DNA of 7,290 nucleotides from an uncultured Clostridia bacterium (GTDB taxonomy: Bacteria; Bacillota; Clostridia; Oscillospirales; Oscillospiraceae), in the NCBI GenBank assembly GCA_946539175.1, contig CAMNHH010000106.1:1-7290 (forward strand). The letters run 5' to 3'. The first letter of the stretch is position 1. Each line of letters starts with the position of its first letter. Both the position numbers and the translations under genes were made by a program. Below, one piece after another: positions 1 through 4,016 of this stretch. The notes below the pieces were generated by a model. The model was given only the letters and a program-made list of their open reading frames with translations, was not told the origin of the DNA and did not search any database.

Positions 1-18
1 CGTCGGTGCGGGGTAAGC

Positions 19-40
19 GGGCCGATGTGGGCATCGGCCC
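19..40. repeat. REP-like GC-rich palindrome
   Basis: A perfect 9-bp stem, GGGCCGATG (19-27) with CATCGGCCC (32-40), closes on a 4-base loop, TGGG. The minus strand is flanked by GTAGGGG on one side and CCCGC on the other. From memory, palindromes of the form GTAGGGGC...GCCCG are scattered between genes in GC-rich gut Clostridia, so I call it REP-like. It lies 35 bases past the ABC transporter stop codon. It could act as a weak 3' mRNA structure, but no T-run follows the stem on either strand, so I do not call it an intrinsic terminator. The rest of positions 1-53 holds nothing else I recognise. Confidence 0.55.
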
Positions 41-53
41 CTACGGGCGGGTC

Positions 54-74
54 TGATCCCTGATGCCTGATCCC
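54..74. repeat. Three tandem heptamers beside the ABC stop codon
   Basis: TGATCCC (54-60), TGATGCC (61-67) and TGATCCC (68-74) stand head to tail with one mismatch. The last copy touches the TAA stop of the ABC gene, which is TTA at 75-77 on the plus strand. A 7-base period recurs at 3732-3749 and 3963-3976 in this window. Function unknown; it may be replication slippage or part of a repeat element that includes the adjacent palindrome. Confidence 0.6.
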
Positions 75-3000
75 TTACTCGGAGCGCAGGGCGGTGACGG
101 GGTCCTGTCTGGCCGCCTTGCGGGAGGGGATCAGGCCGCCCAGGAGGGTCAGGAAGATGGACAGGGCCACCAGGATGGCCGCCGCCAGAGGCGGCAGATA
201 GGCCCGGATGTTCACCTGATCCGCCACGGAGGCGATGATCCGGTTGGCGGGCACCAGCAGCGCGTAGGTGATGCCCACGCCCAGCAGTCCCGCCAGGGCG
301 CCGATGATGAAGGTCTCGGCGTTGAAGACCTGGGAGATATTCCGCTTGGAGGCGCCGATGGCCCGGAGAATGCCGATTTCCTTCCGGCGCTCCAGCACGG
401 AGATATAGGTGATGACGCCGATCATCACGGAGCTCACCACCAACGATACCGCCACGAAGGCGATCAGCACGGCGGAGATGGCGTCCACGATGTCGGTGAC
501 AGAGCTCATAAGGGTGTCCACGATGTCGGTGTAGGTGATGACCTTGTCCGGGTCCTCCCGCTCCATGCGGGCGTTGTAGTCCTCCAGGATCTGCTTGACC
601 CGGGTCTTGCCGTCAAAGTCCCTGGGGTAGATGGTGATGGAGGCGGGGTCCTCGTCGGCGGCGTAGCCCAGCTTCCGCAGGTTGCCGGAATAGCTGTTGC
701 TCTGCCTGCTCATGAGGGCGGTCATCAGATCCCGCAGCTCCGCCGGGTCCATGTTCATGGAGAAGGCCTCCGCCAGAGCCTCCGGGTCGATCCGGAAGGC
801 GTCCTGCAGATTGGCTGCAAACTGCTCCGTCAGGCCGGAGAGATTCTGGCTGATGGCCTGGGTCAGCTGCTCCGTCAGGCCGCCCATGGCGGACTCCATG
901 GCCTTACCCACGGCGGAGCCCATGGAGGCGGCGTAGCGGGAGAAGAGGGCGGCGGCCCGCTGCTCCAGGCCGGAGGTATCCAGGGCCTTGGTGACGGCCT
1001 CCGTCAGCAGGCTGTTGGCCCCGTCGGAGGAGAGGTAGGCGGCGAAGGAGTCCCCGATGGCCGCCACGCCGGGCTGGCCGTTCTCGGCGGCATAGGCCTC
1101 GTAGCCCTCATAGACGGACTGGGTCAGGCCCCGGATCTGCTCCGGGCTCAGGGTGTAGGCCTCGGCCCGGAGCTGCAGCTCCTCCGCGGCGGCGCCCAGG
1201 GCGGCCCGGGCCTCCTCCGTCTGGAGATAGTCCGCCAAAAACTGCAGGGGCAGGGCCTCCCCCTCCGGGTCCCGCTCCGCGGCGTAAGCCGGGTAGCCCG
1301 CCAGCACGGCGGTCAGCAGCTGCCCCAGCTCCTCCTCGGTGACGGCCGTGGCGCCGTTTTCGGCAAGGGCCTGCTGAATGCCCTGCTCCAGCAGCAGCCG
1401 GGCCTCCCCGGAGCCCAGGTAGTCCCGCAGGGCCTGGGGCAGGCGGGTGGGGTCGGTGGCCGGGTCCTTCCTGGCCTCCGCCAGCCAACCGGCCAGCAGC
1501 TGCTCGAAGAGGGACCGCAGATCCTCGGCGCCGATCCGGAGCTTCACCCCCTTCATCAGCTCCGCCAGATCCTTCTGGCTCAGGCTGGGCATGGCGGCGG
1601 AGAAGGCGTTGGGGTCGATGGCCCCGCTGAGATCCAGCCCCGAAAGATCCAGACCGGAGAGGTCAAAATCGGAGAAGTCCAGATCTCCCCCCTCCTCCAG
1701 GTCGAACCGGAAGGCATTGGAGATAGCCTCCTCATCCACGGTAAAGAGGGTGGAAAGATCCATCTCCCGGTCCTGCGGGATCTCCCCGAAGGGCAGGCCC
1801 GTGAACACGTCGATGCTCTGGTCCGCCAGCTGGCTTTTGGTCACCTGGCTCTGGGCGGAGATGGCCCGCAGATGATCCGCCAGGGCGGCGGGATAGGCGA
1901 TGCCGTAGCTCAGGGTAGGGTTGCTCATGTCCTCCTTGGGCAGCACCACGCCCACCACCGTCAGATCGTCGGCGGCCTCCAGGGTCCGGCGCATCCAGTT
2001 TTCGTCGCCGGAGCGGTCCGCCCAGACCTGATAGTCCGCGTCGTAGCTGTAGAGCTCCGAGGCGGGCAGCACCTTGAAGGTGATGCCCAAAAGGTCCTCG
2101 TAGCGCAGCTCCAGCTCCGGGTCGTCCGCTTTCACGCTTTCCCCCTGGGCGAAGCGGCGGACCATTTCCTCCAGCTCGGCGGGGTCCTTGAGTCCAAGGG
2201 TGTAAAGGGTCAGATCCGACACCCGGCCCCGCTGGGTCAGCACCACCACGCACTCGTTCCAGGCCTGGGGCCAGTGGCCGGCCTTCACCTCGTACTGCTC
2301 CTCATAGAGGGAGGCGGAGGAGGGCATGACCCGGAAGGAGTCGGTGGAGGAGAACTGGGAGAGCATGGAGCTCATGCCCTCGGCGGAGGAAAAGCCCATG
2401 GCGGCGAAGCTGCTGTCCGGGTTCACCTGCCGGACCCGATCCTCCTCCAGCTTGTAGATCCGGGGGATGATGTTGTAATCATAGGTGATGGCCTGGACCT
2501 GGTCGTACACGTCGGTCTTGCCGGATTCCAGATAGGCCCGCAGGGCGTTCAGATCGTTGACGCTGACCCGGGAGAAGAGATTCGTGACGGTCTTCCACTC
2601 CCGCACCTCCGCGGGCTCCTTCTCCTCCTCACTCGCCGCGGCCCGGTTCTGGGGCATGAAGGCCGCCAGGTTGAAGCTGGAGTCGGTGATCTGAAGGGGA
2701 TAGCTTTTGAGGGTGTCCTCCTCCACGGACTGGATATAGCGGTCCACGCCGTTGGACATGGACAGGATCATGGCGATGCCGATGATGCCGATGGAGCCCG
2801 CAAAGGCCACAAGCAGGGTCCGGACCTTCTTGGTCCACAGGTTGTTGAAGCTGAGGCTCAGGGCCGTCAGCAGGGACATGGAGGCCTTGCCCAGATTCCG
2901 GTGGACCGCCGGGGTCTCGGTCTCCGGGTCGAAGGGGTCGGAGTCGTCGGTGATCCTGCCGTCCTTGAGCCGGACGATGCGGGTGGCGTACTGGTCCGCC

Positions 3001-3605
3001 AGCTCCGGGTTGTGGGTCACCATCACCACCAGCCGGTCCTCCGCCACCTGCTTCAAAAGCTCCATCACCTGGACGGAGGTCTCGCTGTCCAGGGCGCCGG
3101 TGGGCTCGTCGGCCAGCAGGATGTCCGGGTCGTTCACCAGGGCCCGGGCGATGGCCACCCGCTGCATCTGGCCGCCGGAAAGCTGGGCGGGCTTCTTGTG
3201 CATGTGCTCCGCCAGGCCCACCTTGGTCAGGGCCTCTCTGGCCCGGCGGCGGCGCTCGCCCCGACCGATGCCGGAGATGGTCAGCGCCAGCTCCACGTTG
3301 GCCAGGATGGTCTGGTGGGGGATCAGATTGTAGCTCTGGAACACGAAGCCCACGGTATGGTTGCGGTAGGAGTCCCAGTCCCGGGCGGAATACTTTCTGG
3401 TGGAGACCCCGTTGATGATCAGCTCGCCGGAGTCGTAGCGGTCCAGGCCGCCGATGACGTTCAGCAGGGTGGTCTTGCCGGAGCCGCTGGGCCCCAGGAT
3501 GGCCACAAACTCGTTGTCCCGCAGACTGAGGCTCACCCCGTCCAGCGCCCGCTGCACCAGTGAGCCGGTTTTATATACCTTTTTAATATCCTTGATCTGG
3601 AGCAT
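75..3605 (-). CDS. MacB-type ABC transporter, fused ATPase and permease with giant ectodomain
   Basis: Complete 1176-residue protein. The ATPase domain (about 1-225) has Walker A GPSGSGKT (38-45), Q-loop Q90, signature LSGGQ (142-146), Walker B ILLADEP with catalytic E167, D-loop ALDS (171-174) and H-loop H198. One membrane segment (about 262-284) leads to a large outside domain (about 286-1042). Three C-terminal segments (about 1043-1071, 1099-1120, 1137-1159) follow, with the FtsX-type motif ERRKEIGILRAIGAS (1072-1086) after the first. This is MacB/LolCDE-like topology, a family in which ATP hydrolysis drives movement of the outside domain (mechanotransmission) rather than a classical channel. 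MacB is about 650 residues, so the ectodomain here is greatly enlarged. It carries pentapeptide-like repeats (641-661) and three tandem repeats of about 63 residues (694-882). The ATG at 3605 is chosen because AAAGGAGG lies 7 bases upstream; the frame stays open upstream to 3827 but with no better start. No membrane-fusion partner or regulator is adjacent. Substrate unknown; peptide, lipid or antimicrobial export are only guesses. Confidence 0.93.
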   Translation of the reverse strand: MLQIKDIKKVYKTGSLVQRALDGVSLSLRDNEFVAILGPSGSGKTTLLNVIGGLDRYDSGELIINGVSTRKYSARDWDSYRNHTVGFVFQSYNLIPHQTILANVELALTISGIGRGERRRRAREALTKVGLAEHMHKKPAQLSGGQMQRVAIARALVNDPDILLADEPTGALDSETSVQVMELLKQVAEDRLVVMVTHNPELADQYATRIVRLKDGRITDDSDPFDPETETPAVHRNLGKASMSLLTALSLSFNNLWTKKVRTLLVAFAGSIGIIGIAMILSMSNGVDRYIQSVEEDTLKSYPLQITDSSFNLAAFMPQNRAAASEEEKEPAEVREWKTVTNLFSRVSVNDLNALRAYLESGKTDVYDQVQAITYDYNIIPRIYKLEEDRVRQVNPDSSFAAMGFSSAEGMSSMLSQFSSTDSFRVMPSSASLYEEQYEVKAGHWPQAWNECVVVLTQRGRVSDLTLYTLGLKDPAELEEMVRRFAQGESVKADDPELELRYEDLLGITFKVLPASELYSYDADYQVWADRSGDENWMRRTLEAADDLTVVGVVLPKEDMSNPTLSYGIAYPAALADHLRAISAQSQVTKSQLADQSIDVFTGLPFGEIPQDREMDLSTLFTVDEEAISNAFRFDLEEGGDLDFSDFDLSGLDLSGLDLSGAIDPNAFSAAMPSLSQKDLAELMKGVKLRIGAEDLRSLFEQLLAGWLAEARKDPATDPTRLPQALRDYLGSGEARLLLEQGIQQALAENGATAVTEEELGQLLTAVLAGYPAYAAERDPEGEALPLQFLADYLQTEEARAALGAAAEELQLRAEAYTLSPEQIRGLTQSVYEGYEAYAAENGQPGVAAIGDSFAAYLSSDGANSLLTEAVTKALDTSGLEQRAAALFSRYAASMGSAVGKAMESAMGGLTEQLTQAISQNLSGLTEQFAANLQDAFRIDPEALAEAFSMNMDPAELRDLMTALMSRQSNSYSGNLRKLGYAADEDPASITIYPRDFDGKTRVKQILEDYNARMEREDPDKVITYTDIVDTLMSSVTDIVDAISAVLIAFVAVSLVVSSVMIGVITYISVLERRKEIGILRAIGASKRNISQVFNAETFIIGALAGLLGVGITYALLVPANRIIASVADQVNIRAYLPPLAAAILVALSIFLTLLGGLIPSRKAARQDPVTALRSE
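960..1526 (-). repeat. Three tandem repeats of about 63 residues within the ABC ectodomain
   Basis: Residues 694-756, 757-820 and 821-882 of the ABC protein align as three diverged copies. Shared landmarks are an opening acidic helix, the block AGWLAEARKD / AGYPAYAAERD / EGYEAYAAENG, then LRDYLGSGEA / LADYLQTEEA / FAAYLSSDGA, and a closing helix ending near QQAL, AEEL and TKAL. Each copy looks helical and rich in Ala, Glu and Leu. They lie in the part of the ectodomain that ordinary MacB proteins lack. I do not recognise them as a named domain. Confidence 0.7.
1623..1685 (-). repeat. Pentapeptide-like repeat run in the ABC ectodomain
   Basis: Residues 641-661 read DLDFS, DFDLS, GLDLS, GLDLS, G, which is four consecutive 5-residue units. 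They fit the D-L/F-S-G core of pentapeptide repeats, a family that folds as a right-handed quadrilateral beta-helix. Four units make only about one coil, so this could be a short linker or an edge of a larger structure rather than a full pentapeptide domain. It lies between the mixed alpha/beta part of the ectodomain and the helical repeat region. Confidence 0.5.
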
Positions 3606-3612
3606 GGAAACG

Positions 3613-3620
3613 CCTCCTTT
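3613..3620 (-). promoter_or_regulatory. Strong ribosome binding site of the ABC gene
   Basis: On the minus strand AAAGGAGG lies 7 bases before the ATG at 3605-3603. It is a near-full match to the anti-Shine-Dalgarno sequence at ideal spacing, and it fixes the start at MLQIKDI rather than at the longer upstream in-frame ATG candidates. Confidence 0.9.
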
Positions 3621-3663
3621 CGAAAGGCAGAATGCAGACAGAACGCCCGCTCTTTTTGCCCGC

Positions 3664-3692
3664 ATTATACACAAAAAGCGCCCCCGAAAAAA
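3664..3692 (-). promoter_or_regulatory. Possible proximal promoter of the ABC gene
   Basis: A perfect -10 hexamer, TATAAT, lies on the minus strand at 3669-3664. The hexamer 17 bases upstream (3692-3687) is TTTTTT, a poor -35 that falls inside the loop of the terminator at 3673-3700. A start near 3657 would give a leader of about 50 bases ahead of the ABC gene. The -10 match is exact, but without a good -35 or a TGn extension this is only a candidate. Confidence 0.4.
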
Positions 3693-3700
3693 GGGGGCGC
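3673..3700 (-). terminator. Intrinsic terminator or attenuator upstream of the ABC gene
   Basis: Read on the minus strand, GCGCCCCC (3700-3693) pairs with GGGGGCGC (3685-3678) in a perfect 8-bp GC stem with a 7-base loop, TTTTTTC, followed directly by TTTTT then GTGT. This is a classic intrinsic terminator for leftward transcription. No minus-strand gene lies between it and the rpoB promoter, so it either stops leaderless antisense transcription or acts as an attenuator in the ABC leader. On the plus strand the nearest T-run is 6 bases past the stem, so rightward termination would be weak. Confidence 0.75.
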
Positions 3701-3731
3701 GGCGTGTTTTAAGAAAAAGTTTACATTTCAT

Positions 3732-3749
3732 CGGGCCGCGGGCCGCGGG
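3732..3749. repeat. GC-rich tandem heptamer CGGGCCG
   Basis: CGGGCCG occurs at 3732-3738 and 3739-3745 and continues as CGGG at 3746-3749, about 2.6 units. The run contains two CCGCGG palindromes and can form short hairpins in RNA from either strand. It sits in the stretch between the two leftward terminators, where no gene is seen. Confidence 0.55.
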
Positions 3750-3767
3750 AAAAGCCCCGAAAACAGT

Positions 3768-3801
3768 AAAAAACCCGGAATTGTCCCATTGACAAGTCCG
3801 G
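3768..3801 (-). terminator. Leftward intrinsic terminator overlapping the rpoB -35 box
   Basis: On the minus strand CCGGA (3801-3797) pairs with TCCGG (3779-3775), then a single C/T mismatch, then TTGTC (3795-3791) pairs with GACAA (3785-3781) around a 5-base loop. The stem is followed by one G and six Ts (3773-3768). Ten pairs with a T6 tail make a credible terminator. It would end transcripts from the leftward promoter at 3873-3901 after about 100 bases. One stem arm and the loop include the rpoB -35 hexamer (3789-3794), and the T-tract is the A-run upstream of that promoter, so one stretch of DNA seems to serve both purposes. Confidence 0.65.
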
Positions 3802-3817
3802 CGCGCTGTGCTATAAT
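3789..3817 (+). promoter_or_regulatory. Consensus SigA-type promoter of rpoB
   Basis: TTGACA (3789-3794), a 17-base spacer and TATAAT (3812-3817) match the housekeeping consensus at every position. TGC just before the -10 makes it an extended -10 as well. An A-rich run at 3760-3773, about 15-30 bases upstream of the -35, is placed like a distal UP element. Initiation is expected at about 3824-3826, giving rpoB an untranslated leader of about 190 bases. Such a strong promoter fits a highly expressed gene that has lost readthrough from a ribosomal-protein operon. Confidence 0.92.
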
Positions 3818-3884
3818 GTAGCTCCAATATGCGGTTCTCTGCCCACCGGCAGACTTCACCCTTACATTGGACAGTATAGCACAG
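3806..3884. repeat. Inverted repeat spanning two facing -10 elements
   Basis: CTGTGCTATA (3806-3815) is repeated in perfect inverse as TATAGCACAG (3875-3884). TGT (3817-3819) with ACA (3871-3873) continues the symmetry after one mismatch, and CCAAT (3824-3828) with ATTGG (3866-3870) follows slightly out of register. The axis is at about 3845, which is also the centre of the hairpin at 3838-3853. The arms contain the extended -10 elements of the two opposed promoters, so the symmetry may reflect two similar promoters, a dyad operator, or both. Confidence 0.75.
3838..3853 (+). promoter_or_regulatory. Hairpin at the 5' end of the rpoB leader
   Basis: TCTGCC (3838-3843) pairs with GGCAGA (3848-3853) around a CACC loop, a 6-bp stem beginning about 14 bases into the predicted rpoB transcript. 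CCAAT (3824-3828) with ATTGG (3866-3870) can close an outer stem round it. The same bases fold on the opposite strand, so sense and antisense RNAs would present complementary loops. It could stabilise the mRNA 5' end or be a contact point. No known riboswitch or ribosomal-protein leader motif was recognised. The rest of the leader (3885-3962) shows only a weak CGGG-AAG-CCCG hairpin at 3903-3913. Confidence 0.45.
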
Positions 3885-3901
3885 GCAAACGAGAAACGCA
3901 A
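3873..3901 (-). promoter_or_regulatory. Leftward promoter facing the rpoB promoter
   Basis: On the minus strand TTGCGT (3901-3896), a 17-base spacer and TATACT (3878-3873) form a good SigA-type promoter, with TGC before the -10 giving an extended -10. Four of six -35 bases and five of six -10 bases match consensus. Initiation is expected at about 3864-3868. It reads toward the ABC gene, 260 bases away, but through two intrinsic terminators. It also lies within the rpoB leader, so its transcription would collide with that of rpoB. Confidence 0.6.
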
Positions 3902-3962
3902 GCGGGAAGCCCGAGAAACAATAAACTCATCCGGGCGTGTCACACAGGCCGACCCCCGCGTC

Positions 3963-3976
3963 TGAGAACTGAGAAC
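3963..3976. repeat. Tandem heptamer TGAGAAC
   Basis: TGAGAAC occurs twice head to tail (3963-3969 and 3970-3976), followed by T, in the rpoB leader about 40 bases before the start codon. It shares the TGA at the start and the C at the end with the heptamers at 54-74. Function unknown. Confidence 0.6.
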
Positions 3977-3997
3977 TACTATCTAATACCTTTAAGA

Positions 3998-4007
3998 AAG
4001 GCAGTGA
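3998..4007 (+). promoter_or_regulatory. Weak or long-spaced ribosome binding site of rpoB
   Basis: AAGGCAGTGA matches 8 of 10 bases of the extended Shine-Dalgarno sequence AAGGAGGTGA. The core AAGG ends 15 bases, and the AAGGCAG part 12 bases, before the ATG at 4017, which is longer than usual. No closer purine-rich site is visible. An in-frame TGA at 4008-4010 rules out any earlier rpoB start. Confidence 0.5.
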
Positions 4008-4016
4008 TGAACCCAC

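Larger units (their letters stand above)
3768..3867 (-). ncRNA. Candidate antisense small RNA at the rpoB leader
   Basis: A transcript starting about 7 bases past the leftward -10 (near 3867) and ending at the T-tract (near 3768) would be about 100 bases. It could fold into a 5' hairpin (TCTGCC/GGCAGA, enclosed by CCAAT/ATTGG), a single-stranded middle and the terminator hairpin, which is a common small-RNA architecture. Its first 40 or so bases are complementary to the predicted 5' end of the rpoB leader. No coding frame or known RNA class was recognised. The alternative is that it is only the attenuated 5' leader of the ABC transporter mRNA. Confidence 0.35.

Noticed and set aside
19..40. 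Intrinsic terminator of the ABC gene
   Set aside because: The stem is good but is followed on the minus strand by CGCTTACC, with no T-run. Another terminator may lie beyond the window edge.
63..3563. A 1166-codon open frame on the plus strand antisense to the whole ABC gene
   Set aside because: It is in exact codon register with the ABC gene, so it stays open simply because the gene avoids TTA, CTA and TCA codons at high GC3. Its product is rich in Gly, His, Gln and Val with no motif, while the minus strand encodes clear Walker A, LSGGQ and Walker B motifs.
3606..3827. A longer ABC protein with up to 74 extra N-terminal residues
   Set aside because: The extension runs through the terminator hairpin and has no membrane or signal character; the ideal ribosome binding site lies right before the ATG at 3605.
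3831..3866. T-box-like words AGGGTG and GAACCGC on the minus strand
   Set aside because: In T-boxes these form one contiguous antiterminator motif. Here a 19-base stretch containing a hairpin separates them, and no specifier stem is seen.
3728..3943. A 71-codon minus-strand frame crossing the promoter region
   Set aside because: It has no ribosome binding site that I can see, spans both promoters and a terminator, and shows no recognisable protein features. A leader peptide cannot be excluded but is not supported.
3961..3990. CTGAGA followed by ATCTAATACC, recalling parts of a TPP riboswitch
   Set aside because: The order and spacing do not fit, the conserved core is missing, and the CTGAGA is part of a tandem heptamer. 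A thiamine switch before rpoB would also make no sense.
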